From positions 1,054,001 through 1,118,000 of the forward strand of contig NZ_JAHUZG010000002.1 in assembly GCF_019218285.1 (NCBI RefSeq): a stretch of 64,000 bases of DNA, written 5' to 3'. The DNA comes from Antarctobacter sediminis. Its GTDB lineage: Bacteria > Pseudomonadota > Alphaproteobacteria > Rhodobacterales > Rhodobacteraceae. Numbering within the stretch: position 1 is the first letter of the stretch; each line of letters starts with the position of its first letter. The notes under the pieces were generated by a model. The model was not told where the DNA came from. It worked only from the letters and a program-made list of their open reading frames with translations, and searched no databases. Positions 26,417 through 35,384 of this stretch are shown piece by piece. The translations under genes and the position numbers were made by a program.

Positions 26417-27703
26417 ATGACCTCCAGACCCCGCGTCCTGATCGTTGCCGATGAATGCAACCCGGAATGGCCCTCGCTGCCCATCGTCGGCTACAAATAC
26501 GCACAGGAAATCGGCAAGCTGGCCGATGTGACCGTCGCCACCCATGTGCGCAACCGCGAAAACATCGAAAAGGCGCGGCCCTCAGTCCCTGTCACCTATA
26601 TCGACAATGAATGGATCGCCTCGCCCTTGTACCGGCTGGCCCGGTTGATCCGCGGCGGCGAAGAGGTCGGCTGGTCGACCTCGATGATGTTCAACTACCT
26701 GCCTTATCTGGCCTTCGAACAGGGCGTCTGGCGGCACTTTCGCAAGGATCTGAAGGCGGGGCGCTACGACATCGTGCACCGCATCACGCCTATGTCGCCC
26801 ACCCTGCCCAGCTGGCTGGCGCACAAGGTGCCACAGCCCTTCGTCATCGGCCCGCTGAACGGCAATCTCGACTGGCCGCGCGCCTTTGCCGCCGAACAGG
26901 CGCGCGAAAAGGAAGGCCTGCGCAAGTTGCGCAACCTCTACAAATACCTGCCCTATGCCCGCAGCACCTATGACAAGGCCGCCGCCGTGCTCTGCGCCTT
27001 TTCGCACACCCGCGCCGATCTGCCCCGGGTCGAAGACGCCCGCATCGTCTCCTTTCCGGAAATCGGTTTTGACCCGGCCATCTTCCATGCCCAAGGCGCG
27101 TTACCGTCAGGCAGCCGTGGCGAAGGACGGCTGAACTTTCTCTACGCAGGCCGCCTTGTGCCCTACAAACTGCCGGAACTGCCGATCCGCGCCTTTGCCG
27201 GCTCTGAAGCCCTGCGCCGCCACCACCTGCATGTCGTCGGTGACGGCCCCGAACGCCCCCGGATGGAGGCGCTGATCGCCGAACACGGGTTGCAGGACAA
27301 CATCACGATGCACGGCCGCAAGACCCAGTGCGAGGTGGCCGGAATGATGCGTGCCTGCGACGCCTTCGTCTTCCCCTCGATCCGCGAACTCGGCGCCGGA
27401 GTGGTGATCGAGGCGATGGCCTGCGGCACGATGGTTCTGGTCGCCAACTACGGCGCGCCCGGCGATCTCGCCGCCGAAGGACGCGGCGCGCGGGTCGAAA
27501 TGGCAGGCTTCGACCGCATGGTCGAAGGTTTCCGGCTGGAAATGGAGGCTTGCGCCGAAGCCCCCCACATCATGGCCGAAACCGCCGAACGCGCCAGAAC
27601 CTATGCCGAGGACTTCTTTCCCTGGGCGATGAAGGGCGAAAAGACGCTCGAAATCTACCGCGCGCTCCTTGCCGGCAACCCGCTGACGGGGCTGGGCTAT
27701 TGA
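26417..27703 (+). CDS. Glycosyltransferase, GT4 family
   Basis: 428 residues, GT-B fold. The N-terminal acceptor domain includes ITPMSPTLPSWLAHKV and FVIGPLNGNLDWPRAF. The donor domain starts near FLYAGRLVPYKLPELPIRAF (residue ~240), with VVGDGPERPRME and the E-x7-E-like SIRELGAGVVIEAMACG near residue 320. It is 12 bases downstream of the polymerase gene and in the same operon. The specific sugar is unknown. Confidence 0.88.
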   Translation: MTSRPRVLIVADECNPEWPSLPIVGYKYAQEIGKLADVTVATHVRNRENIEKARPSVPVTYIDNEWIASPLYRLARLIRGGEEVGWSTSMMFNYLPYLAFEQGVWRHFRKDLKAGRYDIVHRITPMSPTLPSWLAHKVPQPFVIGPLNGNLDWPRAFAAEQAREKEGLRKLRNLYKYLPYARSTYDKAAAVLCAFSHTRADLPRVEDARIVSFPEIGFDPAIFHAQGALPSGSRGEGRLNFLYAGRLVPYKLPELPIRAFAGSEALRRHHLHVVGDGPERPRMEALIAEHGLQDNITMHGRKTQCEVAGMMRACDAFVFPSIRELGAGVVIEAMACGTMVLVANYGAPGDLAAEGRGARVEMAGFDRMVEGFRLEMEACAEAPHIMAETAERARTYAEDFFPWAMKGEKTLEIYRALLAGNPLTGLGY

Positions 27704-28197
27704 CCGGCTTCACCACCCGGCGCCTGACGGTTCACCCCTGGAACGCCGCCCTGTCAAACCCCATGGCCCGGTCCGCCCTGCAGGACCGTCTGGCCACCAT
27801 GCTCACCCCGGCGGTCCTGAAACACCTGCCGCCGGATTTCGCGCCGGACGCAGGCCCGGATGCCATATCCCGCTGGATCGACCAACGTGCCGAACGGGCG
27901 CAGGTCTCGCTGATCGAAGCCGATCACCAGCTGATCGGCCTCCTGTTCCTCTTCCGCCCCGATCCTTCCGGGCCAAGACACCTCGGCTACCTGTTCGACC
28001 AATCCGCCTGGGGCAAAGGCTATGCCACCGAACTGCTGCACGGCCTGATCGACCACCTCCGTACCCAGCCACCACAAGTGATCGAGGCCGGCGTCGCCAT
28101 GGAAAACCCCGCCTCTGCCCGTGTGCTGCTCAAGGCCGGCTTCACCGAACAAACGCCTGACAACGACATCCGCCGTTTCCGCCTGGATTTTCCCTAG
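27700..28197 (+). CDS. GNAT-family N-acetyltransferase
   Basis: 165 residues if translation starts at the TTG at 27700, which overlaps the glycosyltransferase stop (TTGA). An internal ATG at 27763 is the alternative, but the conserved FTTRRLTVHPW beta-strand opening favours the TTG. The acetyl-CoA-binding region is near LFDQSAWGKGYATELLHGLI, and NPASARVLLKAGF is the usual last GNAT motif. It resembles RimJ-like small-molecule or protein acetyltransferases. Being at the end of the polymerase-glycosyltransferase operon it may modify an amino sugar. Confidence 0.75.
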   Translation: MTGFTTRRLTVHPWNAALSNPMARSALQDRLATMLTPAVLKHLPPDFAPDAGPDAISRWIDQRAERAQVSLIEADHQLIGLLFLFRPDPSGPRHLGYLFDQSAWGKGYATELLHGLIDHLRTQPPQVIEAGVAMENPASARVLLKAGFTEQTPDNDIRRFRLDFP

Positions 28198-28198
28198 G

Positions 28199-28259
28199 GT
28201 TTCTTCTTGGCGAAAATACTCCGGGGGTGAGGCCGCAGGCCGAGGGGGCAGCGCCCCCT
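28199..28259 (-). repeat. Composite hairpin repeat, copy 3 (bidirectional terminator position)
   Basis: Read on the minus strand, AGGGGGC-GCT-GCCCCCT (forward 28243-28259) and a GGCC...GGCC stem precede the conserved tail ending AAGAAGAAAC (forward 28199-28227). It fills the gap between two convergent genes, where it could end both transcripts. It has the same order of parts as copy 1. Confidence 0.75.
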
Positions 28260-28776
28260 ACCGCTGCGCGATCACCCGTGCGGGGATTCCCGCCACCGTC
28301 GCGCCTGCGGGCACATCCCGTGTCACAACCGCATTCGCGCCGATCACCGCGTGATCGCCCACCACCAGCGGCCCGATCAGCTTGGCTCCCGCGCCAATAT
28401 CCACATGCCCACCCAGCACCACCGGCCCGGCCAGCGTCACCTGGTGAAAGATCATGCAATTCACGCCGATCTGCGCCTCGGGGTGGATGATGATCCCCGT
28501 CGGATGGGTCAGCCGCAGCCCGCCCCCGATCCGCGTGGTCAGGTGCAATTCGCTCTGGCACATCAGCGACCAGAACCAGTGGTTGATCACCCAGTAACGC
28601 GCCAACATCCCGCCAAGGGCACCGCGTTCCCGCCAATGCTGGTAACGGCGCACCGCGCGGATCATCTTCTTGCCTGGCTCCCAGAACCGCTCGATCCGCT
28701 CACGCGTCCAGTCCGGCACCTCGGCCGAGATCTCGCTTTCCGTCATGCGCCCCGCCCATTTCCCGCGATCCGCCAT
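28258..28776 (-). CDS. Left-handed beta-helix acetyltransferase (CysE/WcaB-like)
   Basis: 172 residues. Residues ~1-75 are helical and the rest is a hexapeptide-repeat beta-helix (THPTGIIIHPEAQIGVN, GPVVLGGHVDIGAGAKLIGP, GDHAVIGANAVVTRDVPAGATVAGIPA). It would transfer acetyl from acetyl-CoA. The fold is shared by serine O-acetyltransferase and by polysaccharide acetyltransferases; the context favours the latter. The ATG at 28776 has GGCAGGA upstream, and MTESE at 28746 is an alternative. It is divergent from the large acyltransferase. Confidence 0.8.
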   Translation of the reverse strand: MADRGKWAGRMTESEISAEVPDWTRERIERFWEPGKKMIRAVRRYQHWRERGALGGMLARYWVINHWFWSLMCQSELHLTTRIGGGLRLTHPTGIIIHPEAQIGVNCMIFHQVTLAGPVVLGGHVDIGAGAKLIGPLVVGDHAVIGANAVVTRDVPAGATVAGIPARVIAQR

Positions 28777-28816
28777 ATTCCTGCCCCGAAATGCGGTATC
28801 CTAAGGGTTATGGCAA

Positions 28817-28834
28817 CACTCTGGGACCAGAGTG
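28817..28834. promoter_or_regulatory. Perfect palindrome in the acetyltransferase-acyltransferase gap
   Basis: CACTCTGG-GA-CCAGAGTG is an exact 18-base inverted repeat, 41 bases upstream of the minus-strand acetyltransferase start and 69 bases upstream of the chosen acyltransferase start. It looks like a dimeric operator. Its CTGG/CCAG core resembles the palindrome at 40719. Confidence 0.45.
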
Positions 28835-28902
28835 CACAGAACCGGAGAATCCGGAAGGAAAATGATGACGCTCCCGCCCATCGGTCGAGGACAGCCAAAG
28901 CC

Positions 28903-30954
28903 ATGACTGCGCCCGCGCATATGCCGCTCCCTTACCGGGGCGATATCGACGGGTTGCGCGCCGTCGCCGTTCTGGCGGTGGTGCTTTATCATTTTGGCCT
29001 GCCGCTTTCCGGTGGATTTGTCGGCGTGGACATCTTCTTTGTCATCTCCGGCTTCCTGATCGGCGGTATCCTCTGGCGCGAATACGATGCCACGGGCCGC
29101 ATCCGCCTAGGCAATTTCTATATCCGCCGCTTTCGCCGCCTCGCGCCCGCCTTCTTCACCATGCTGCTCGTGACCACGGCGCTGGGCTGGGTCATTCTGC
29201 TGCCGTTCGAGTTCCGCGAATACGGCAAGGCGGTCATCGCCTCCACGGTCTACCTGTCGAACGTCCTGTTCTTCAGACAGGCCGGCTATTTCGACACCGC
29301 CTCCGAGGACAAGCCGCTCCTGCACACATGGTCGCTCGCGGTCGAGGAACAGTTCTACATCTTCCTGCCGCTGGCGCTGATCCTTCTGGCGCGCTGGCGC
29401 TGGGGGCTGATCGGGACATTGGTGGCCTGCTGGGCGCTTTCTCTGGCGGCCTGCATCCTGATCACCCCCCTGTCGCATACGGCGGCATTCTACCTTTTCC
29501 CTTTCCGCGCGTGGGAGCTTTTGTCCGGCGTTCTACTGGCAATCTGGGGGCACGAAACCCGCAGCCAGTGGCGCGGCCACCCGGCGTTGTCGTCGGTCGG
29601 GCTGGTCATGGTGGCGGCCTCGATCTGGTTCATTCCCGCCGGCCCCCTGTTTCCGGGCGTTCTGGCGATTCCGCCCGTGCTGGGCACGGTGCTTCTGTTG
29701 TCCTCGGGCACCGGGGCCAATACGGTGAACCGTCTGCTGACCCACCCGTGGATGCGGATGATCGGGTTGATTTCCTATTCGCTTTACCTGTGGCACTGGC
29801 CGGTCTTCACGCTCGCCTCCACCTTGAGAGGACAGATGGCGCTGGTGGAATCCATGCTCTGGATGGCGCTCTCTTTCGGTCTGGCCTGGCTCTCGTGGCG
29901 CTTTGTCGAACAACCGGTGCGGCACGCCCGCGCGCTCTCCGGGCGCATTGTCCTTGCCGGGATGGCGCTCGCCTCCGGGGCCGCGCTGGCGCTGGGTGCC
30001 ATCCTGTTTCGCACCGACGGGCTGCCGGCCCGCTTCCCGTCCGAGGCACAGGTCCATATCGCCGCCTCCGGCGACTTCCTTCAGGACTGGAGCAGGTGCC
30101 GCATCGCCGACAGCGGCCCTCTGGACGGGCTGGAGATCTGCCCGATCGGTCCCGAGGGGGCGCCGCGCCTGCTGGTCTGGGGCGATAGCCATGTCCGCGC
30201 CATGAAAGAGGGGTTGGATGTTGCCGCACACGAGGCCGGCGTTCCCGGCATCATCCTGTGGCGCGCTGGCTGCCCGCCGCTCTTTGGTCTGCGCAAGGTC
30301 GAAAGCGCCGCAACCCCGGCGCAGGACACCGCCTGCCGTCAGGCGAACAAGCAAATCCGTCAGGCGCTGCCCGCGCTGGACAGCCTCGACTCGATTCTGC
30401 TGATCGGACGCTGGAGCTATTACGCCACGGGCACCGGGCTGGGGGCCAATGCCCATGACAGCATCGCGCTGCATCCCGCTGACGGACCTGTGTCAACTGC
30501 CCTCCTGCAACCGCAACTGCTGGCACAGGCGGCGCGCGACACGGTGGCCGAGCTCTCACCGCTGGTGGGGCGGGTCAATGTCCTGCGCCAACCGCCGGAA
30601 ATCCCTTTGTATGACAGCCGCGCTGCCGCCCGCGAGGCTGCGCATCGCGGGCTGCCGCTGGCCGCGCCGGCCGAAACGCAAAGCACGGTCCCCGCCGAGG
30701 CCATCGTCCTGCGCGCCACCCTTTCGGATGCGCCGTGGGTTCCGCTGGCCGAGGGCGGGCGGATCGCCTTTCTGGACACATGGCCATATTTCTGCGCCGA
30801 CGGAATCTGTTCGGCGGTACAGGACGGGCGCGGCCAGTACTTCGACAACAACCACCTGACCAACAGCGCCGCCATCCGTATCCGCGATGTGCTGCGCCCG
30901 GTCTTTGCCCCGCTGAGCGCCGAGGTTTCAATGCAGGGGGCCTCGGACGGATGA
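28903..30954 (+). CDS. OafA/YrhL-type acyltransferase with SGNH domain
   Basis: 683 residues. Residues ~5-365 are an acyltransferase-3 membrane domain with about ten helices (YRGDIDGLRAVAVLAVVLYHFG at the start, FVGVDIFFVISGFLIGG, and the active-site neighbourhood HTWSLAVEEQFY). Residues ~410-683 form a periplasmic SGNH domain (LLVWGDSHVRAMK, later DNNHLTNSAAIRI). This two-domain type O-acylates surface sugars. The start at 28903 is my choice; ATGs at 28810 and 28921 are alternatives. The stop overlaps the GMC oxidoreductase start (ATGA). Confidence 0.88.
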   Translation: MTAPAHMPLPYRGDIDGLRAVAVLAVVLYHFGLPLSGGFVGVDIFFVISGFLIGGILWREYDATGRIRLGNFYIRRFRRLAPAFFTMLLVTTALGWVILLPFEFREYGKAVIASTVYLSNVLFFRQAGYFDTASEDKPLLHTWSLAVEEQFYIFLPLALILLARWRWGLIGTLVACWALSLAACILITPLSHTAAFYLFPFRAWELLSGVLLAIWGHETRSQWRGHPALSSVGLVMVAASIWFIPAGPLFPGVLAIPPVLGTVLLLSSGTGANTVNRLLTHPWMRMIGLISYSLYLWHWPVFTLASTLRGQMALVESMLWMALSFGLAWLSWRFVEQPVRHARALSGRIVLAGMALASGAALALGAILFRTDGLPARFPSEAQVHIAASGDFLQDWSRCRIADSGPLDGLEICPIGPEGAPRLLVWGDSHVRAMKEGLDVAAHEAGVPGIILWRAGCPPLFGLRKVESAATPAQDTACRQANKQIRQALPALDSLDSILLIGRWSYYATGTGLGANAHDSIALHPADGPVSTALLQPQLLAQAARDTVAELSPLVGRVNVLRQPPEIPLYDSRAAAREAAHRGLPLAAPAETQSTVPAEAIVLRATLSDAPWVPLAEGGRIAFLDTWPYFCADGICSAVQDGRGQYFDNNHLTNSAAIRIRDVLRPVFAPLSAEVSMQGASDG

Positions 30955-32504
30955 GCCTTCTGGCCGACACGCACTGGGATGCCATCGTCATCGGCGCGGG
31001 CATGGGCGGTGGCACGCTGGGCCGCGCGCTGGCCGAAGCCGGACAAAAAGTGCTGTTTCTTGAAAAGGGTCCGCAGGGCCTGCGCAGCGAACGCAACGGC
31101 CTGACCGAAGCCTTTGTCCCCGAGGCGCGCGCTGCGCGGGGTCTTTGGCCCGATCCCCTGCATGTGTCGCTTGACGGTGTGGAAACGCAATTCTTTGCGC
31201 CTTTGGGGACAGGACCGGGCGGCAGTTCGGTCTTTTACGCGGCCACGCTGGAACGGCCTGAACGGCACGATCTGGACGATATGCCTGACCGGCCCCACCC
31301 GACAGGCGGGTGGCCCGTCGGTTATGACCAGATGGTCCCTTGGTACGACCGCGCGGCGCAGCAATTCATGGTCCACGGCACGCCCGATCCGCTGTCGGAT
31401 GCGCCGCCGCTGCCGCTGCGCGCGCCCCCGCCGCTGCATGCTGCGGAACAGGCCCTGACCGACAGCCTGCGCGCCGCCGGATTGCACCCCTACCGCACCC
31501 ACACCGGCATCGCGCATGTCGATGGGTGTGAGACCTGCCTTGGCCGCAAATGCCCAAAGCCCTGCAAGATGGACGGCCGTTCCGCCGGTGTGGAACCGGC
31601 GCTGGCCACGGGGAACGCACACCTTCTGGCCGGGGTAAACGTCACGCGGCTGATCGCCGAGGACCGCCGCATCGTCGCCGTCGAGGCGCGTCTCGACGGC
31701 GCGCTGAAACGCCTGACCGCCGACCGATTCATTCTTGCCGCCGGTGCCTTGCATTCGCCGCGCCTGCTGCTGGCCTCCACCTGCGAGGCACATCCGAACG
31801 GCTTGGCGAACAGCTCGGGGATGGTCGGCTGCAACCTGATGCTGCACGTGGACGAACGCTTTGCGCTTTGGCCGCGGCGCGGCACGCCGGACAGCGGCGC
31901 GACAAAGGCGATTTCCTTCCGTGATTTCTATCACCGCGAGGATATGCGCCTTGGCTCGGTGCAGGCCATGGGCATCCGTGCCTCCTATGGCGAGATGGTG
32001 CATTTCCTGAACCGCATGTTCGACCTGCGCGGCCAGCCCCGATTGCGCGCCCTGTCCCGCCCGATGGCGGCGGTGGCGCATTCTCTTTTGGGTCAGGCGC
32101 ATCTTTTCGTCGGGCTGATGGAGGATTTTCCCTATGCCCAAAACCGTGTGCAGTACGACCCGGCGCAGCCCCAAAGGCTGGCCGTGACCTACACCCTGTC
32201 CGACGAGTTGCGGCAAAGACGCCGTGCCTTTCGCAAGGCACTGCGCCGCGGGCTGCGGGGGCATCGCCACCTTTTCCTGTCCATGACGCCGGAATTGAAC
32301 TGGGGCCACCCCTGCGGCACGCTGCGCTTCGGGCATGACCCCGCGCAGTCCGTCACCGATGCAAGCGGACGGGCGCATGATGTTGACAACCTCTGGATCG
32401 CAGATGCCAGTTTCATGCCGACCTCAATGGGGGTGAATCCCAGCCTGACCATTGCCGCCCACGCCCTTCGCGTGGCTGAACAGATCAAGGGGGACCACAG
32501 ATGA
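30951..32504 (+). CDS. GMC-family FAD oxidoreductase
   Basis: 517 residues. The N-terminal FAD-binding motif DAIVIGAGMGGGTLGRALAEAG is near residue 9, followed by PLGTGPGGSSVFYAATLERP, which resembles the GMC signature region. The C-terminus HPCGTLRFGHDP...NLWIADASFMPTSMGVNPSLTIAA carries the catalytic His and FAD contacts. A CETCLGRKCPKPCKMDG segment (residue ~195) has four closely spaced cysteines, which is unusual and could hold a metal. It probably oxidises a sugar or alcohol during polysaccharide assembly. It overlaps genes on both sides by ATGA. Confidence 0.85.
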   Translation: MSLLADTHWDAIVIGAGMGGGTLGRALAEAGQKVLFLEKGPQGLRSERNGLTEAFVPEARAARGLWPDPLHVSLDGVETQFFAPLGTGPGGSSVFYAATLERPERHDLDDMPDRPHPTGGWPVGYDQMVPWYDRAAQQFMVHGTPDPLSDAPPLPLRAPPPLHAAEQALTDSLRAAGLHPYRTHTGIAHVDGCETCLGRKCPKPCKMDGRSAGVEPALATGNAHLLAGVNVTRLIAEDRRIVAVEARLDGALKRLTADRFILAAGALHSPRLLLASTCEAHPNGLANSSGMVGCNLMLHVDERFALWPRRGTPDSGATKAISFRDFYHREDMRLGSVQAMGIRASYGEMVHFLNRMFDLRGQPRLRALSRPMAAVAHSLLGQAHLFVGLMEDFPYAQNRVQYDPAQPQRLAVTYTLSDELRQRRRAFRKALRRGLRGHRHLFLSMTPELNWGHPCGTLRFGHDPAQSVTDASGRAHDVDNLWIADASFMPTSMGVNPSLTIAAHALRVAEQIKGDHR

Positions 32505-33268
32505 CAAAGATCACCCCGGCAGACGGTTTCGCCGTGGTCACGGGGGCGGGATCGGGCCTTGGCCGTGCGCTGGCGGTACAACTCTGCGCCGCTGGATTTT
32601 CCGTTGTGGGCACCGGTCGGCGGGCCGAAGCCCTGCAGGAAACCGCCGCGCTTTGTGACGGCCCCTTCGACGCCGTACCGCTGGACGTCGCCGATTTCGA
32701 GGCGGTCCGGCAGGGGTTTGCCGCGAGTGTGGCGCGCCACGGGCCGATGGCCTTGCTGATCAACAACGCCGCCGTCTACCCCAAACGGGATCTGTTCGAG
32801 GAAACGCCCGAACTGTTCTGGCACAGCATGGCGATCAATCTGGGCGGGGTCTACGCCTGTTCATGGGCGGCCCTGCAGGACATGGCGCCGCGTGGATCGG
32901 GGCGCATTCTGAACGTGTCCAGCTATGCGGACATGGCCCCCCTGCCGGCCTCTGCCGCCTACTCGGTATCCAAGGGCGCGCAGCGCGTGCTGACCCGTGC
33001 GCTGATTGCCGACCTGTTCGACCGTTTCCCCGGCATCGTGATCTCGGACTGGCTGCCCGGGGCGCTGGCCACCGGCATGGGCATCCCCGATGGCCTGCCG
33101 CCCGAAATTGCGGCGCGTTGGGGGGTCAAGCTGGCCCTGATGCGGGATCCGTCGCTGAATGGCACGATATTCGAACGCGATATCGAATTGCTGCCCCCCC
33201 GCGGATTGAAGACCAAGCTCAAGGACGCCGTTCTGATGCGCAGGCCGCGCCCCCGCAACCTGTCCTAG
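32501..33268 (+). CDS. Short-chain dehydrogenase/reductase
   Basis: 255 residues, classical SDR. The cofactor loop VVTGAGSGLGRALA is near residue 13. NNAAVYPK follows, then the catalytic Ser in LNVSSYADMAP and the YSVSK pair near residue 152. It is translationally coupled to the GMC oxidoreductase, and the two may carry out consecutive oxidation and reduction on a sugar. Its stop codon overlaps the stop codon of the opposite-strand wecB-like gene. Confidence 0.85.
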   Translation: MTKITPADGFAVVTGAGSGLGRALAVQLCAAGFSVVGTGRRAEALQETAALCDGPFDAVPLDVADFEAVRQGFAASVARHGPMALLINNAAVYPKRDLFEETPELFWHSMAINLGGVYACSWAALQDMAPRGSGRILNVSSYADMAPLPASAAYSVSKGAQRVLTRALIADLFDRFPGIVISDWLPGALATGMGIPDGLPPEIAARWGVKLALMRDPSLNGTIFERDIELLPPRGLKTKLKDAVLMRRPRPRNLS

Positions 33269-34023
33269 CGGTCGGAGAAGCGCAGCAGGATCGCCCGCGC
33301 CACCAGCCCCGGCAGCGCCAGCGCGCATTTCGCGTAGCGCCCGGCCAACCGGCGCGGGTTCAGCATCATCCGCCACAGCCATTCCATCGCGATGCTGCGC
33401 ACCCATTTCGGTGCGCGTTGCTGCGCCCCGGCAAAGAAATCCAGCCCCGCCCCGATCGAGGCAAAGCCAACTTCGGGCGCGACGCGTCGTCCAGTCGCGG
33501 CAAAGCTTTCCTGCTTGGGGGCCCCCAAGGCGATAAAGCACAGCCGCGCGCCCGATTCGGCAATCTGGTTCAGCATCTCTTCGGCTTGCGGACCGGCCGG
33601 GTCGAACCCCATCGGCGGCGCGATCTTGCAGACGACCTCAAGGTCACGCACCTCGCGTTCAAGGTATTCCGCCGCGGCGTCCAACACTGGTTCGGACGAA
33701 CCGAACAGCGCCACGGTCACGCCTTGCGCCGCGGCGATCTGTACCAGCGGCAGGATCGCCTCGGACCCCGGGATCAAGGATACCGGACGCCCGGCCAGAC
33801 GCGACAACCAGACGATCGGATAGCCGTCGGCCACCACGAAATCCTGCGCCAGATAGGTGGTGCGAAACGCGTCAGAGGCCCGCAGCTTGACGATGTGATC
33901 AAGGTTGATCGTCGCCAAGGCGAAACCGGCGCGGCGGGCAAACCGTTCGCGCACCCGCGCCTCCAGCACGGCCCAAGTCGGCACATTCACGGTGATCCTG
34001 TCGTCACCAATCCGGAATTCCAT
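33265..34023 (-). CDS. WecB/TagA/CpsF family glycosyltransferase
   Basis: 252 residues from the ATG at 34023. Family features are TINLDHIVKLRASDAFR, the DGYPIVWLSRL region near residue 70, VALFGSSEPVLDAAAEYL and FIALGAPKQESFAA..., with a conserved C-terminal W-rich WLWRMMLNPRR. Members usually transfer ManNAc, or another amino sugar, onto an undecaprenyl-diphosphate-linked sugar, so this is a likely early step in repeat-unit assembly. No enzyme for the very first priming sugar-phosphate is seen in the window. Confidence 0.87.
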   Translation of the reverse strand: MEFRIGDDRITVNVPTWAVLEARVRERFARRAGFALATINLDHIVKLRASDAFRTTYLAQDFVVADGYPIVWLSRLAGRPVSLIPGSEAILPLVQIAAAQGVTVALFGSSEPVLDAAAEYLEREVRDLEVVCKIAPPMGFDPAGPQAEEMLNQIAESGARLCFIALGAPKQESFAATGRRVAPEVGFASIGAGLDFFAGAQQRAPKWVRSIAMEWLWRMMLNPRRLAGRYAKCALALPGLVARAILLRFSDR

Positions 34024-34150
34024 AGCGGCACCCTGATCCTCCGCGCGCAGCCTTAGCGCGAATTGGGTTAATCTACAGTGCCCTTTCCAACACATATTCC
34101 ACTTTTTCGGAACCACTGGTGCCGCGCTGCCGCAATTCCCGGGCAGCGGT

Positions 34151-34164
34151 CGAATTGTGGCCAT
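34151..34164 (+). promoter_or_regulatory. Shared polysaccharide-locus motif, site B
   Basis: CGAATTGTGGCCAT, identical to the 14-mer at 24888, lies 50 bases upstream of the GTG start of the Gfo/Idh gene, in a divergent gap. Confidence 0.45.
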
Positions 34165-34214
34165 GTTTTCCTGATGTAAGCTGACCTAAGTTATTCAGGC
34201 CCAAGGGTGGCATA

Positions 34215-35384
34215 GTGAGTTCAGGCAGGACACAGGCGGGCGCCGGAACGGGCGCGGGCGCGGCGGGACAGGTTGTCTTGCTGGGCTGTGGCTTTGTGGC
34301 GGATCTGTACATGCAATCCTTGCAGGTCATGCCCGGCATTCAGGTTGCCGGTGTCTGGGACATTGACACGGCGCGCCTGCAAACCTTTTGCGCCCATTGG
34401 AATCTGCCCGCACGCGCATCTTTTGACGACCTGCTGACCAGCGCGCCCGATGCCCTTGTCCTGAACCTCACCAATCCCGACGCGCATTTCGAAACCACGC
34501 AGGCCTGCCTTCAGGCTGGCCGCCACGTCTATTCCGAAAAGCCGCTGGCCATGACGATGGATCAGGCCCGCGCCCTGCACAGCCTGGCAAAGGACCGGCG
34601 CTTGCTCCTCGCCTCGGCCCCCTGTTCGGCATTGGGTGAGGCGGCGCAAACCCTTGGTCAGGCCCTGCGCAACCAGACCGCCGGCACCCCGCGCGCCATC
34701 TATGCCGAGCTTGACGACGGTTTTGTCCCGCAGGCGGCCTATCGCAAATGGCAGTCGCAGTCGGGCGCGCCCTGGCCATTCGAGGATGAGTTCCGCGTTG
34801 GCTGCACGCTCGAACACGCGGGGTATTACCTCACATGGTTGATGTCGTGGTTCGGATCGGTGCGCACCGTGGTTGCGGCTTCGGCGGAGACGATCCCCGA
34901 CAAGGAGGGCCGCGGCCCCTTTGCTCCGGACCTGTCGGTGGCGACGCTTTTCTTTGAAAACGGGCCGGTCACGCGGTTGACCTGTTCCATCGCCGCGCCG
35001 CACAACCACGGCATCCGCATTGTCGGTGACAAGGGTGTGCTGTCCTGCGATGCCGCGTGGGACAACGCCGCCAAGGTCAAATTCGCCCGCCGCATGACCC
35101 TGCGCCGCCGCCTGATGGAACACCCGTTCCCGCGCACCCTGCGCATCCCGCAGCCCACCCACCCCAAGGTGAAACGCTGGGGCGCTGCGGCGATGAACTT
35201 CATGCTTGGTCCGGCCGAAGTGCTGGACTCTCTGCGCGAAAACCGCCCCTGCCGCATGTCGAACGATTTTGCCCTGCACCTGACCGAAGTCACGCTGGCG
35301 ATCCAGAATGCCGGTGAGGACACTGGCGCCCAGCGCATGACCACCACCTGCCAACCGATGGAGCCGATGCCATGGGCGATGTGA
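34215..35384 (+). CDS. Gfo/Idh/MocA family sugar oxidoreductase
   Basis: 389 residues starting at a GTG with AAGGGTGG upstream. The first ~20 residues are a Gly/Ala-rich extension. The Rossmann motif VVLLGCGFVADLYMQ follows near residue 20 and the EKPLAM signature near residue 108, which contains the usual catalytic Lys. The C-terminal part is the alpha/beta substrate domain. Such enzymes oxidise or reduce nucleotide sugars. The 3' end overlaps the epimerase gene by 13 bases. The same two activities are fused in the gene at 38576. Confidence 0.86.
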   Translation: MSSGRTQAGAGTGAGAAGQVVLLGCGFVADLYMQSLQVMPGIQVAGVWDIDTARLQTFCAHWNLPARASFDDLLTSAPDALVLNLTNPDAHFETTQACLQAGRHVYSEKPLAMTMDQARALHSLAKDRRLLLASAPCSALGEAAQTLGQALRNQTAGTPRAIYAELDDGFVPQAAYRKWQSQSGAPWPFEDEFRVGCTLEHAGYYLTWLMSWFGSVRTVVAASAETIPDKEGRGPFAPDLSVATLFFENGPVTRLTCSIAAPHNHGIRIVGDKGVLSCDAAWDNAAKVKFARRMTLRRRLMEHPFPRTLRIPQPTHPKVKRWGAAAMNFMLGPAEVLDSLRENRPCRMSNDFALHLTEVTLAIQNAGEDTGAQRMTTTCQPMEPMPWAM

